Shown here: piece by piece, positions 24,879 through 34,095 of the stretch
Numbering within the stretch: position 1 is the stretch's first letter
Layout: each line of letters opens with the position of its first letter
Source: JBDWFY01 sp039976075
GTDB taxonomy: Bacteria > Pseudomonadota > Alphaproteobacteria > Rhizobiales > Stappiaceae
Assembly (NCBI GenBank): GCA_039976075.1
Contig: JBDWFY010000013.1
Coordinates: forward strand, 186,001 to 250,000
Direction: 5' to 3'
DNA: 64,000 bases
Position numbers and translations under genes: made by a program
The notes under the pieces: generated by a model
The model's input: the letters and a program-made list of their open reading frames with translations, nothing else
Told to the model about the DNA's origin: nothing
Databases searched by the model: none

Positions 24879-26033
24879 ATGCCAAAAATAGCATCCATCG
24901 AATCCATTCTCGCCCGTGTCGGCTTGCGAAACCAGCTACTGGTCAAGGTGACAACTGACGATGGTTTAATTGGTTGGGGTGAGTCCGGATTATCCTCCAG
25001 AGAAAACTCCGTCGCCGCGACAATTGACCATTTCTCGGACTTTCTTGTCGGCCAGGATTCCCGCAAAATCGGGCGTATCTGGCAGGAGAGTTATCGGAGC
25101 CAGTATTTTGAAGGCGGGCGCGTTTTCACTGCTGCAATCTCGGCTATTGACATAGCGCTGCATGACATTCTGGGCAAACGTCTGGGTGTACCGGTCTATC
25201 AACTGCTTGGAGGTCGCCAACGCGACACGATCCCGACTTTTGCCAGTGCGACAGCGCCGGACAGCAAAGAAATGATTGCCCAAACCCACACACTTGTTGA
25301 AGCGGGGTGGGATTGTGTACGCATCACGCCGATGTACTTCGACGGCGGAAACGTTTTTGACCCGCGCCGCTCGCTTAGCGCAACCGCAGATCAACTCACC
25401 CTTTTGCGCTCAGAGTTTGGAAAAGACCTGACAATCGGGATCGATTATCACCATCGCCTCACGGTGGCGGAAACGGCAAGCTTCTGCAATATGCTCGCCC
25501 CAGGCGTGCTGGATTTTCTCGAGGAACCCATCCGCTGTGAAACCCCGGAAGCTTATGCCGCCCTGCGGCAGATGACCGACATTCCCTTCGCCGTCGGAGA
25601 GGAATTTGCATCAAAATGGCAGGCGGGTCCCTACATCGAACAGGGACTGACGCAGTATATGCGCCTGGACATCTGCAATATTGGCGGTTTCACCGAGGCA
25701 ATGAAAGTCGCGGGTTGGAGCGAACGGCACTATGTCGATCTGATGCCCCATAACCCGCTCGGCCCCGTCTGCACGGCGGCGACGGTTCATCTCTCTGCCG
25801 CTGTCCCTAATTTCAGCTGGCTGGAGACGCGACAATCCCCTGTCGAAGCTCTGGGCTTCCACGACCCGGCACTCTTCCCAACCCAGGTGCAAATGGAAGG
25901 GCCGGTTTACATCGTGCCCGACGCGCCCGGTCTTGGTGTCGAAGTCGATGAAGAAGCAATCCGAAAACAGACCCCGGAACACGTTGAGCCACCTCATTTG
26001 ATACGGCCCGACGGATCGGTAACCAACTGGTGA
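24879..26033 (+). CDS. enolase-superfamily sugar-acid dehydratase (mandelate racemase/GalD-like)
   Basis: A 384-residue member of the mandelate racemase/muconate lactonizing group. The barrel carries the metal ligands Asp in GIDYHHRL, Glu in FLEEPIRC and Glu in VGEEFAS; the His of DYHH and the His of LMPHNPLGP are probable catalytic residues, as in D-galactonate and D-mannonate dehydratases. It should dehydrate a sugar acid to a 2-keto-3-deoxy acid. The usual K-x-K of racemases is absent (RIT instead), which favours a dehydratase. Sulfatase upstream and Opp importer downstream suggest a sulfated or oligomeric uronic/aldonic substrate. Confidence 0.87.
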   Translation: MPKIASIESILARVGLRNQLLVKVTTDDGLIGWGESGLSSRENSVAATIDHFSDFLVGQDSRKIGRIWQESYRSQYFEGGRVFTAAISAIDIALHDILGKRLGVPVYQLLGGRQRDTIPTFASATAPDSKEMIAQTHTLVEAGWDCVRITPMYFDGGNVFDPRRSLSATADQLTLLRSEFGKDLTIGIDYHHRLTVAETASFCNMLAPGVLDFLEEPIRCETPEAYAALRQMTDIPFAVGEEFASKWQAGPYIEQGLTQYMRLDICNIGGFTEAMKVAGWSERHYVDLMPHNPLGPVCTAATVHLSAAVPNFSWLETRQSPVEALGFHDPALFPTQVQMEGPVYIVPDAPGLGVEVDEEAIRKQTPEHVEPPHLIRPDGSVTNW

Positions 26034-26070
26034 ATCAATAAGGAATTCATCAGAAATAGTGGAGGATGGA

Positions 26071-28008
26071 ATGAACACCATGACGATAAAAAAGAGGCGT
26101 TGGACATCCAGCATCGCCGGCTTTTGTCTTGCATGCGCCTGGAGCGTCCCTGCGCTGGCGTATGAGGAAGCGCCGCAGCTCAAGGAAATGGTTGAGGCGG
26201 GAAAATTGCCCCCCATCGATGAGCGCCTGCCGAAAGAGCCGCTGGTCATGGACGTTGTCGAGCAGCCGGGCGAATATGGCGGCACGCTCCGTCGCGCAAT
26301 TCTCGGCGGCGGTGATCAACACAACATGGTCCGCACGATCGGCAGTGACAACATGGTGCGGTGGGACCCGACATGGTCTGAAGTGCGTCCAAACATCGCC
26401 AAGAGCTGGGATGTATCCGAAGACGCATCCAAGTTCACATTTCATCTGCGCGACGGGATGCGCTGGTCAGATGGTGAACCTTTCAACGCTGATGACATCG
26501 TGTTCTGGTACGAGGACATTTTCCTCAACCCGGACCTGACGCCCAACAAAGATTCTACCTTTGTTGGCCCCGCAGGACCGGTGAAAGTGACCAAGATCGA
26601 CGACCAGACGGTCGAGTTCGACTTTGGCACACCAAACGGCCTCTTCATCCAGAACATGGCGTATGGATTTGGATATCACGCCACCGCATACCCCAAACAT
26701 TATCTCAGCCAATTCCATCAGAAGCACAATGCGGATGTTCAGGCGCTTGTCGATGCCGAACCTGCTGCATCGGACTGGATCCAGCTTTTCAATCTCAAAG
26801 CCGGCCCGATGGATACGCCGCTGTTCTGGCAGAATCCGGATCGCCCGACGCTGCATGCCTGGCATCTGACCAATGCCTACGGATCAACGGACCGGGTCGT
26901 AGCCGAGCGAAACCCCTATTACTACAAAGTAGACGAGAAGGGTCAGCAACTGCCCTACATCGACAAGATCACCTACGATCAGGTCGAAGATGTCGAGACC
27001 ATCCTTCTCAAGGCGTTCAATGGCGAAATTGATTACATGTTGCGCCACATCGGTCGGCCTGCCAACAAGGCAGCTTTGACCGACAATATCGAGCGCGGCA
27101 AATACGGATTCTTTGACGTTGGCGATCTGCCTGCAAACATCATGATCCTGATGCTGAACCTGAACAGCACCGACCCGGTGAAACGGGAAATCTTCAACAA
27201 CAAGGATTTCCGGGTCGGTCTGAGCCATGCCATGAACCGGCAGGAGATAATCGACCTCCTATACTTCGGCGCGGCAGAAGGTGCACAGACAGCCCCTCGG
27301 GAAGGCTCCGAACTCTATAAGGAGTGGTATGCCAAACAGTTCACCGAGTACGACACCGACCTTGCCAATGAATTTCTCGACAAGGTGCTGCCAGAGAAGG
27401 ACGACGAAGGCTTCCGCCTTGGTCCGGACGGTAAGCGGTTCACGATCATATTCCTGGTCGCAGACGTGTTCGGGCTTCAATATCCCGACGCCATGGAATT
27501 GATTGCCGGCTACGCTGCGGATGTCGGGGTGGATATCCAGGTGCGGGCGACAGACCGGTCTAGGCTGATCGACCTGCACACATCCAATGAGCAGGATGCA
27601 TATCTGTGGAACTGCTCCGGCGGTCAGGCCGATGCCTATACAACACCGATCTGTTATGTCCCGATCGTGAGCAACTCCGTAAGCTGGGCCCGTGAATGGG
27701 CGGAATGGGGCGTTGACAACAGTCGAGGTGAAGAACCACCACAGGCTGTAAAAGACATCTTTACAGCATATAATGCGGTGAAATCTGCCGGCACGCCTGA
27801 AGAGATGAAAGCCAACATGGAAAAAGTGCTCGACATGTCGATGGAGCAGTTCTTTACCATTGGCCTCGTCCAGAACGACCCGGTTTTTGGCATCGCGCGC
27901 AACAATGTCAAAAACGTGCCAAATCCGCTGCCGATCGCCGGACAGCTTTGGTTCCCGGCTCCATACACGGCGCAGATGTACTTTGAAGGCGGAAAGAACC
28001 TGCCCTAA
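26071..28008 (+). CDS. ABC importer substrate-binding protein, family 5 (Opp/oligosaccharide type)
   Basis: A 645-residue periplasmic binding protein, longer than DppA/OppA (about 530) and similar in size to AgpA-type oligosaccharide-binding proteins of rhizobia. A signal peptide covers residues 1-30 (cleavage after ALA). Family 5 blocks are YGGTLRRAILGG, FTFHLRDGMRWSDGEPFNADDIVFWYED and FRVGLSHAMNRQEIIDLLYFG. I set the start at ATG 26071 since GGAGG lies 5 bp before it; the GTG at 26059 would place that site inside the gene. Likely ligand: an oligosaccharide or sugar acid rather than a peptide, judged from the neighbours. Confidence 0.9.
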   Translation: MNTMTIKKRRWTSSIAGFCLACAWSVPALAYEEAPQLKEMVEAGKLPPIDERLPKEPLVMDVVEQPGEYGGTLRRAILGGGDQHNMVRTIGSDNMVRWDPTWSEVRPNIAKSWDVSEDASKFTFHLRDGMRWSDGEPFNADDIVFWYEDIFLNPDLTPNKDSTFVGPAGPVKVTKIDDQTVEFDFGTPNGLFIQNMAYGFGYHATAYPKHYLSQFHQKHNADVQALVDAEPAASDWIQLFNLKAGPMDTPLFWQNPDRPTLHAWHLTNAYGSTDRVVAERNPYYYKVDEKGQQLPYIDKITYDQVEDVETILLKAFNGEIDYMLRHIGRPANKAALTDNIERGKYGFFDVGDLPANIMILMLNLNSTDPVKREIFNNKDFRVGLSHAMNRQEIIDLLYFGAAEGAQTAPREGSELYKEWYAKQFTEYDTDLANEFLDKVLPEKDDEGFRLGPDGKRFTIIFLVADVFGLQYPDAMELIAGYAADVGVDIQVRATDRSRLIDLHTSNEQDAYLWNCSGGQADAYTTPICYVPIVSNSVSWAREWAEWGVDNSRGEEPPQAVKDIFTAYNAVKSAGTPEEMKANMEKVLDMSMEQFFTIGLVQNDPVFGIARNNVKNVPNPLPIAGQLWFPAPYTAQMYFEGGKNLP

Positions 28009-28055
28009 AAAGTTCGGCTCGGGGCGTCCTCCTGCCTCGGGCCGGCCACCTGGTC

Positions 28056-28088
28056 AATTGATGCTCGGGTTCTACCCGGGCTTCAATT
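28056..28088 (+). other. stem-loop between binding-protein and permease genes
   Basis: Arms 28056-28069 and 28075-28088 pair over 14 positions with two mismatches around a 5-base loop (AATTGATGCTCGGG / CCCGGGCTTCAATT). It lies in the 200-bp gap after the binding-protein stop. No U run follows. Probably an mRNA-stabilising or attenuating structure. Confidence 0.55.
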
Positions 28089-28208
28089 CTGTGGGAGACA
28101 AAACGATGATTGTCCCAATCGGATCGCCATCGCAAAATGGCAGGGAGGAGAGGATAGCTCCTACCCGTAGTAGCCTGATACTGCCTCTCATATGCGGAGA
28201 CCGTTGAT

Positions 28209-29192
28209 GTGATCGGATATATTTTCAGGCGCCTGATCTATATGGTTCCGACCATCTTTTTGGTGTCGATCGTAACGTTCATCATTATCCAACTGCCACC
28301 TGGAGATTATCTGGACTCGCTCGCCGCTGAAATGGGGGAAGCCGGCGTCGACAACACGGCGGTTCTCGAAGCGCTCCGCCAGCAATATGGCCTGGGTCAG
28401 CCCATGTATGTCCAGTATTTCAAATGGATGAAAGGCATCCTGCTTCACGGCGACTTTGGCATTTCATTTGAGAAAAACGTACCGGTTACCAACCTGATCT
28501 GGGATCGCCTGGGCTGGACCTTCGGCATCTCGATATTGACACTGCTTTTCATCTGGATGACAGCGTTACCGATTGGCATTTATTCGGCAGTGCGCAAATA
28601 TTCATTTGGTGACTACGCCGCAACATTTTTCGGCTTCATCGGGCTGGCAATCCCGAACTTCCTACTCGCGCTTTTGATGATGTATTTCTCGTTCCGGTAT
28701 TTTGGACAAAGCGTCGGTGGACTGGTCAGCCCCGAATATATCGGCGAGCCATGGACTTTTGACAAGTTTGTCGATCTTCTCAAGCACATCTGGATGCCGA
28801 TTTTTGTGGTCGGGACGTCGGGCGCTGCGGCGCTGATACGGATCATGCGGGCAAATCTGCTTGATGAGCTTTACCGCCCCTATGTGGTAACTGCACGTGC
28901 CAAAGGCATGACCGAATTTCAGCTTCTCATGAAATATCCGGTTCGTGTCGCACTGAACCCGTTCATCTCGACGATCGGCTGGATCCTTCCCACGCTTGTG
29001 TCGGGGGAGATCATCGTTGCGGTTGTTATGAACCTGCCAACGACGGGGCCTCTGTTGCTGCGTGCGCTGCTGGTTCAGGACATGTATCTCGCAGGATCGC
29101 TAATCCTGATTGTCAGCCTGTTGACCGTCGTGGGAACACTGATTTCCGATCTGCTTCTGGCATGGATTGATCCAAGGATACGCTACCAATGA
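28209..29192 (+). CDS. ABC importer permease, OppB/DppB type
   Basis: A 327-residue inner-membrane permease. N-terminus GYIFRRLIYMVPTIFLVSIVTF and the loop YVVTARAKGMTEFQLLMKYPVRVALNPFIS (coupling region) are typical of OppB/DppB. About six membrane segments. GTG start at 28209 with GGAG upstream; an overlapping ATG two bases upstream is followed at once by a stop in its frame. Overlaps the OppC-type gene by 4 bp. Confidence 0.91.
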   Translation: MIGYIFRRLIYMVPTIFLVSIVTFIIIQLPPGDYLDSLAAEMGEAGVDNTAVLEALRQQYGLGQPMYVQYFKWMKGILLHGDFGISFEKNVPVTNLIWDRLGWTFGISILTLLFIWMTALPIGIYSAVRKYSFGDYAATFFGFIGLAIPNFLLALLMMYFSFRYFGQSVGGLVSPEYIGEPWTFDKFVDLLKHIWMPIFVVGTSGAAALIRIMRANLLDELYRPYVVTARAKGMTEFQLLMKYPVRVALNPFISTIGWILPTLVSGEIIVAVVMNLPTTGPLLLRALLVQDMYLAGSLILIVSLLTVVGTLISDLLLAWIDPRIRYQ

Positions 29193-30334
29193 GCGCCACC
29201 GAAATCCTTCAAGATGACCCGCAGGATACCGGCATAGCCGCACCGGCCCTGCTTGGCCCATGGGCGCTGATGTGGCGCAGCTTCAAACGCCACCGGGTCG
29301 CCTATTTCAGCCTCTACATCGTGGCTGCCATCTATCTGGTTGCCATCTTCGGCGAATTTCTAACCCCGGCCGATATTCACAAAACCAGCACCAGACGGGC
29401 ATTTGCTCCTCCGCAGGCGATCCACTTCCTGATGACGGATGCAGAGGGGAATCGCCAGTTTCAGCTGCATGTGAACGGCTTGAAGATGGAAATTGATCGC
29501 GAAGCGCTGCGCCGGACATTTGTCAGCGACCCCAAAAAAATCATTCCGCTTGGATTTTTCGTCAAAGGCTATGAATACAAGCTACTTGGTCTGATCCCGA
29601 CAAACCGGCATCTGTTCGGCCCGGTTAATCCACGCGATCAGGCATTTTTCCTAGGCGCTGACAGGCTTGGACGGGATATTCTCAGCCGCATTATCATCGG
29701 TACGCGCGTTTCGATGTCGATCGGCCTGGTGGGTGTGGCAATTTCCCTGGTAATCGGCGTCTCACTTGGTGGATTTTCCGGCTATTACGGCGGCTGGATC
29801 GACAATCTGATCCAGCGGTTGGTGGAATTTATCCGCTCAATCCCTACCATACCCTTATGGATGGGTTTGGCCGCTGCAATCCCTCTCGGCTGGCCACCCT
29901 TGCGCACCTATTTCGTCGTTACGCTGATCGTTTCCATGATCGGCTGGACCAGTCTTGCCCGGGAAGTGCGTGGCAAATTTCTGTCGCTCCGCAACGAGGA
30001 CTTCATCGTCGCAGCCCGTCTTGACGGACTAACGGACTGGGAAGTCATCCGCAAACACATGGTCCCATCCTTTTCAAGCCACATCATCGCGTCCCTGACA
30101 CTTGCGGTACCGCTGATGATCCTGGCGGAAACCTCTCTTTCATTTCTGGGGATCGGATTGCAGCCCCCGGTCGTTTCCTGGGGCACGCTCCTGAAAGAAG
30201 CGCAAAATGTTCGCACGATCATTGAAGCACCCTGGCTGTTGATCGCCCCTGGTACAGCCATTGTCATCGCCGTGCTGGCCCTCAATTTTCTAGGAGACGG
30301 CCTTCGTGATGCCGCTGACCCCCATGCGCACTGA
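29189..30334 (+). CDS. ABC importer permease, OppC/DppC type
   Basis: A 381-residue permease with an N-terminal OppC_N-type segment (about residues 28-70), a long periplasmic insertion of about 100 residues, and the six-segment core with GRDILSRIIIGTRVSMSIGLVG, REVRGKFLSLRNEDFIVAARLDG and LNFLGDGLRDAADPHAH at the end. The insertion makes it longer than OppC (about 300) and is common in oligosaccharide-type members. It overlaps the start of the next ATPase gene. Confidence 0.91.
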   Translation: MSATEILQDDPQDTGIAAPALLGPWALMWRSFKRHRVAYFSLYIVAAIYLVAIFGEFLTPADIHKTSTRRAFAPPQAIHFLMTDAEGNRQFQLHVNGLKMEIDREALRRTFVSDPKKIIPLGFFVKGYEYKLLGLIPTNRHLFGPVNPRDQAFFLGADRLGRDILSRIIIGTRVSMSIGLVGVAISLVIGVSLGGFSGYYGGWIDNLIQRLVEFIRSIPTIPLWMGLAAAIPLGWPPLRTYFVVTLIVSMIGWTSLAREVRGKFLSLRNEDFIVAARLDGLTDWEVIRKHMVPSFSSHIIASLTLAVPLMILAETSLSFLGIGLQPPVVSWGTLLKEAQNVRTIIEAPWLLIAPGTAIVIAVLALNFLGDGLRDAADPHAH

Positions 30335-31382
30335 CATTGAACCCCCGTCCGGGCAACCCGCATCCAGCCGGGCAACGACCCAGCCGATTCTGGAGATATC
30401 CGGACTAAAGACGCACTTCTTTACCGATGATGGCGTGGTCAAGGCAGTCGATGGTGTGGATCTTGATATCTATGGCAATCGAACCCTCTGCATTCTGGGT
30501 GAAAGCGGTTGCGGCAAGTCGATTATGGCCCGTTCGGTGTTGCGCATTGTCGATGCGCCAGGGCGTATCACTGCCGGCCACATTGTCTATCGAGCCGCCG
30601 ATGGCGCCACGATTGATCTGGCTACGGCAAAACAAGGTTCAAAAGCCCTGCGTGAAATCAGGGGCCAGGACATCGCGATGATTTTTCAGGAGCCCATGGT
30701 CTCTCTCGGTCCGATACAGAAAATCGGCAAGCAGATCGTCGAAACTATCCTGCTGCATCGAAACATGAGCAAAGCGGAAGCGCGCGAAACGGCAATAGAC
30801 ATGCTCGACCGGGTGGGCATTCCAGATCCTGCCAAACGCTATGAGGCTTATCCATTCGAACTGTCCGGCGGCATGCGCCAGCGGGCGATGATTGCCATGG
30901 CCTTGAGTTGCCAACCCCGGCTTCTCATTGCGGACGAGCCGACCACGGCACTTGATGTTACAACGCAGGCACAGATCCTGGATCTGATCGCCGAGCTGAA
31001 AGAAGAATTCAAAATGGCGGTCATGCTGATCACCCATGACCTTGGTGTGGTTGCAGAAGTCGCTGAAGACGTGGCTGTCATGTATATGGGCAAGGTCGTC
31101 GAAAAAGGCGACGTGTATTCCATATTCGAAAACCCGCAGCACCCTTATACGCGCGCCTTGCTTGCTTCCGTCCCTCGGGTCGGCATGAAAAAGAAGGAGA
31201 GACTTCCCGCCATTCGCGGCATGGTCCCGCATCCGCTGGCGCGCCCTTCAGGCTGCACGTTCCGCACACGGTGCGACAGCTACATGCCCGGGACCTGTGA
31301 TCAGCGACAACCGGTTCTGACACCTCATGGCAATTCTGAAGTTGCCTGTTTCCTGCACACCCAGGGAGCCGATAATGACTGA
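30309..31382 (+). CDS. ABC importer ATPase, OppD/DppD type
   Basis: A 357-residue ATPase. Walker A GESGCGKS (about residue 57), signature ELSGGMRQRAMIAMAL, Walker B LLIADEPTTALDVTTQ and a C-terminal oligopeptide-transporter extension with four cysteines (GCTFRTRCDSYMPGTCDQ...ACFLH), a possible Fe-S or zinc cluster found in OppD/DppD. Start chosen at ATG 30309, inside the end of the permease gene; a GTG at 30306 and ATG at 30324 are alternatives. Confidence 0.9.
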   Translation: MPLTPMRTDIEPPSGQPASSRATTQPILEISGLKTHFFTDDGVVKAVDGVDLDIYGNRTLCILGESGCGKSIMARSVLRIVDAPGRITAGHIVYRAADGATIDLATAKQGSKALREIRGQDIAMIFQEPMVSLGPIQKIGKQIVETILLHRNMSKAEARETAIDMLDRVGIPDPAKRYEAYPFELSGGMRQRAMIAMALSCQPRLLIADEPTTALDVTTQAQILDLIAELKEEFKMAVMLITHDLGVVAEVAEDVAVMYMGKVVEKGDVYSIFENPQHPYTRALLASVPRVGMKKKERLPAIRGMVPHPLARPSGCTFRTRCDSYMPGTCDQRQPVLTPHGNSEVACFLHTQGADND

Positions 31383-32358
31383 TACCATTCTCGATGTCCA
31401 AGACCTGGAAATGCACTTCCCCATCGGCGGTGGCTTCTTTGGCGGGGCAAAGAGCACAGTCAAAGCAGTCGATAATGTCTCATTCACTGTCTTTCGGGGT
31501 GAAACCTTCGGCATCGTTGGAGAGAGCGGTAGCGGCAAGACAACGCTCGGCCGCTGCGTAATGCGGGTGCTGAAACCATCAGGGGGTACGATAACCTTCA
31601 ACCGCAAAGACAAACCGGCGGCTGAGCTTGTCGGTGAAGACACTGGCCATCTGAAGGATATCTGGCGCGACCTGCGCATGGTGTTTCAGGATCCTCAGTC
31701 ATCGCTCAATCCACGGCTGCGTGTCCTGGAAATTGTAGGGCAGTGTCTCAGAAAATCGGAGAACCTGAAAGGTGCGGAGTTGGCGGACCGCGTCTCGACA
31801 CTGCTTGAGCAAGTCGGCCTGCGCAAAGAATTCCTGATGCGCTACCCTAACGCCTTTTCCGGCGGTCAGAGGCAACGCCTTGGTATCGCAAGAGCGCTTG
31901 CCACCAATCCGGAACTGGTTGTTGCCGATGAGGCGGTGTCGGCACTTGATGTTTCCATTCAGGCACAAACATTGAACCTGCTGCAGGACTTGCAGGAACA
32001 ATTTGAGCTTACCTATGTTTTCATCGCCCATGATTTGGCGGTGGTGGAACATATATGCGACCGGATTGCCGTGATGTATCTTGGTCAGATTGTCGAGCTG
32101 GCGGAAACCGACGAACTGTTTCAAAATCCGAAACACCCCTATACGCGCGCGCTGCTAAGCGCCGTGCCCGTCCCGGATCCACGCGCCCGCAATCGCGCGC
32201 GCGTACCGGTTGGTCTTGCTGAAAATGATCCGACCGACACAGGTTGCCGATTTGCTTCACGGTGTCCTCACCGGACAGAGCTTTGCCGATCGACGCCGCC
32301 ACCGAGAAAGCAGATCAATGGTGCTGAAGTGCTTTGCCACTATGCCGGTGAAGTCTAG
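31375..32358 (+). CDS. ABC importer ATPase, OppF/DppF type
   Basis: A 327-residue ATPase. Walker A GESGSGKTT, Q-loop RMVFQDPQSSLNPRL, signature FSGGQRQRLGIARAL, Walker B LVVADEAVSALDVSIQ and the C-terminal GCRFASRCPHRTELCRSTPP with its cysteine set. ATG at 31375 has GGGAG upstream and overlaps the previous stop by 8 bp; the frame open further upstream lies wholly inside the preceding gene. Last gene of the operon; the convergent Ldh2 gene ends 69 bp away. Confidence 0.91.
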   Translation: MTDTILDVQDLEMHFPIGGGFFGGAKSTVKAVDNVSFTVFRGETFGIVGESGSGKTTLGRCVMRVLKPSGGTITFNRKDKPAAELVGEDTGHLKDIWRDLRMVFQDPQSSLNPRLRVLEIVGQCLRKSENLKGAELADRVSTLLEQVGLRKEFLMRYPNAFSGGQRQRLGIARALATNPELVVADEAVSALDVSIQAQTLNLLQDLQEQFELTYVFIAHDLAVVEHICDRIAVMYLGQIVELAETDELFQNPKHPYTRALLSAVPVPDPRARNRARVPVGLAENDPTDTGCRFASRCPHRTELCRSTPPPRKQINGAEVLCHYAGEV

Positions 32359-32402
32359 ATTTGGATAATTGACCTACAGAAGAGCAAAACCGACACGGAT
32401 AA

Positions 32403-32418
32403 CAAACACCCGTGTTTG
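32403..32418. terminator. possible short bidirectional terminator
   Basis: CAAACAC-cc-GTGTTTG is a 16-bp inverted repeat midway between the convergent OppF-type and Ldh2 genes. The usable stem is short (about 5 bp with a hexaloop) and no clear T run follows, so this is weak. Confidence 0.3.
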
Positions 32419-32427
32419 CAAATTGCG

Positions 32428-33435
32428 TCACAACCAAGCGCTGATTTTCTCCAGTGTGACGGGATTCACCTCCACACCGCTTTTCTGCGCCTTACGCCAT
32501 GCAGCATTGCGGCCGTCTCCGGGGATGCGCACGCCGGGTTGACTGTGCATCTCTTCAACCAGTGACGTCAGACGATCAGCGAACAGTCCGGACGACGTCG
32601 CTGCGGGGTTGATTGCGAGGAAGAACTGACCGGTTTTCGGTGGACCGCCCTTGGTGCCGGAAAAGGGGCTTGCGTCCATTCCAAGTGTTGCTCCGGTCAT
32701 GGCGGCTGCCATCAATTCAACCATAAGGGCGACACCTACTCCCTTATAACCGCCAGCAGGGGCCATCGAACCTTTCAGTGCAATTTCCGGATCGGTCGTA
32801 GGCTGTCCATTGGGATCGAGTGCCCATTGGGGTGGGATCGGAAGGCCTTCGCGGGCGTGTTTCATGATCTCACTTTTTGCAATAACGCTGGCGCTCTGGT
32901 CGATCAGTACAGCTGCGCCGCCTTTGCCATCAGGAGCGGCAATGGAAAAGGGGTTGGTGCCCACGACCGGCCTTCTGCCTCCGACGGGAGCGATCGATGC
33001 CGGCGCGTTGGTAAAACCGATGCCAAGAAGGCCATCTGCCGCAAGACGTTTGGTGTGAAAACCGAGAACACCGCAATTATAGGAATTACGAACTGCCAGC
33101 GCGGCGACCCCCTGTTCTCCGGCGAGTGGGATCAGGGCATCAAATCCCAGGTCAATGGCCGGATGAGCAAAGCCGGTGGCCGCATCGACAGCAACGACTG
33201 ATGGCGCGGGACGTGTGAGGTTCGGCTGTGCCTGTCCGTCGACTTTTCCGCATTTCACATGTTCGCAGTAGATTGGAATGTACGCCAAGCCGTGGCTGGC
33301 AATGCCGTCAGCTTCTGTAGCAGCTGTTGCTACTGCCAGCGATTTGGCGTTTTCAGGCGATGTTCCTGCTGCTGTCAGCGCACGAAAAGCCAGATCCTCG
33401 ATTTCCCCAAGTGTCATCCTCGATACTTGCGTCAT
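32428..33435 (-). CDS. Ldh2/MDH2 family NAD(P) dehydrogenase
   Basis: A 335-residue LDH2/MDH2-family enzyme, second of this family in the window. Blocks: GIASHGLAYIPIYCEHVKCGKVDG (catalytic His), VRNSYNCGVLGFHTKRLA, VGGRRPVVGTNPFSIAAP and APAGGYKGVGVALMVELM. It differs from the 14636-15703 protein in having Tyr-Asn-Cys where that one has Ser-Asn-His-Phe. Possible substrates are malate, lactate, sulfolactate or a cyclic-imine acid (delta-1-piperideine/pyrroline-2-carboxylate reductases belong to this family too). The ATG at 33435 has AAAGGTG at good spacing. It sits 12 bp after a DUF3726 gene and ends the operon. Confidence 0.87.
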   Translation of the reverse strand: MTQVSRMTLGEIEDLAFRALTAAGTSPENAKSLAVATAATEADGIASHGLAYIPIYCEHVKCGKVDGQAQPNLTRPAPSVVAVDAATGFAHPAIDLGFDALIPLAGEQGVAALAVRNSYNCGVLGFHTKRLAADGLLGIGFTNAPASIAPVGGRRPVVGTNPFSIAAPDGKGGAAVLIDQSASVIAKSEIMKHAREGLPIPPQWALDPNGQPTTDPEIALKGSMAPAGGYKGVGVALMVELMAAAMTGATLGMDASPFSGTKGGPPKTGQFFLAINPAATSSGLFADRLTSLVEEMHSQPGVRIPGDGRNAAWRKAQKSGVEVNPVTLEKISAWL

Positions 33436-33447
33436 AATCTGCACCTT

Positions 33448-34095
33448 TCAATCGTTTTCGGAAACACCCGCGCCCGCGCCTGCAAGGCGTGAGGCATCAG
33501 TGGCGGGCGCAAATGTTCGTTGTGCCAGTTTGCCCAGTATTCGCCAGCTTTCGTCCTTCACCACCCGCCCACACTTTGAGAGTGACGCTACAACGTCGGC
33601 CGTCCGGTCAATCCGGCAGGTGACCTGTGCCGTGAAGGGTGACATCAACGCTTCACGATTACCGCTGACAGCGACACCGTGCGGACCAACGTGTAGGACC
33701 AGTTCATCCCAGAACAAAACAGCGCCGTTTCCAGTGCCACCTGATGCAACTACGGCATAAGGCGCCAAAAACAGTGGATAGGCCACGTCAGAGAATTCGA
33801 ATATGCCGCTGCCGGAAATATCCATCGCGTGGTCGCTCAAGATCGATCCGGCGAGCAGAGGGCACAGGTCGCCTTCACGTGCCTGCCATTTGCCATTTTC
33901 GAAACAAGGGGCTGTTTTATGATAGCTCTTGCTGTCATTGAGCGTCAGCAATTGAGCGAGCAGTTCAGGACCGGAAAAGTCGTGTTCGGCTAACCACCGG
34001 GTGGCTTTGCCGGCTTCTTCTGCATGTCCCCAATTATAGCCCGCCCCGCGGGTGGCGCGCTTTGCCATGGCGTCTATTTCGTTCAGAGAATACAT
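33448..34095 (-). CDS. DUF3726-type protein of unknown function
   Basis: A 215-residue protein that I recognise as DUF3726-like from its opening (SLNEIDAMAKRATRGAGYNWGHAEEAGKATRWL, split over the first 35 residues). No signal peptide, membrane segment or known catalytic motif is visible. The middle (GNGAVLFWDELVLHVGPHGVAVSG) looks beta-rich. It overlaps the upstream 572-residue gene by 13 bp and precedes an Ldh2 dehydrogenase by 12 bp, so the three are coupled. Function unknown; a partner or accessory of the dehydrogenase is possible. Confidence 0.75.
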   Translation of the reverse strand: MYSLNEIDAMAKRATRGAGYNWGHAEEAGKATRWLAEHDFSGPELLAQLLTLNDSKSYHKTAPCFENGKWQAREGDLCPLLAGSILSDHAMDISGSGIFEFSDVAYPLFLAPYAVVASGGTGNGAVLFWDELVLHVGPHGVAVSGNREALMSPFTAQVTCRIDRTADVVASLSKCGRVVKDESWRILGKLAQRTFAPATDASRLAGAGAGVSEND

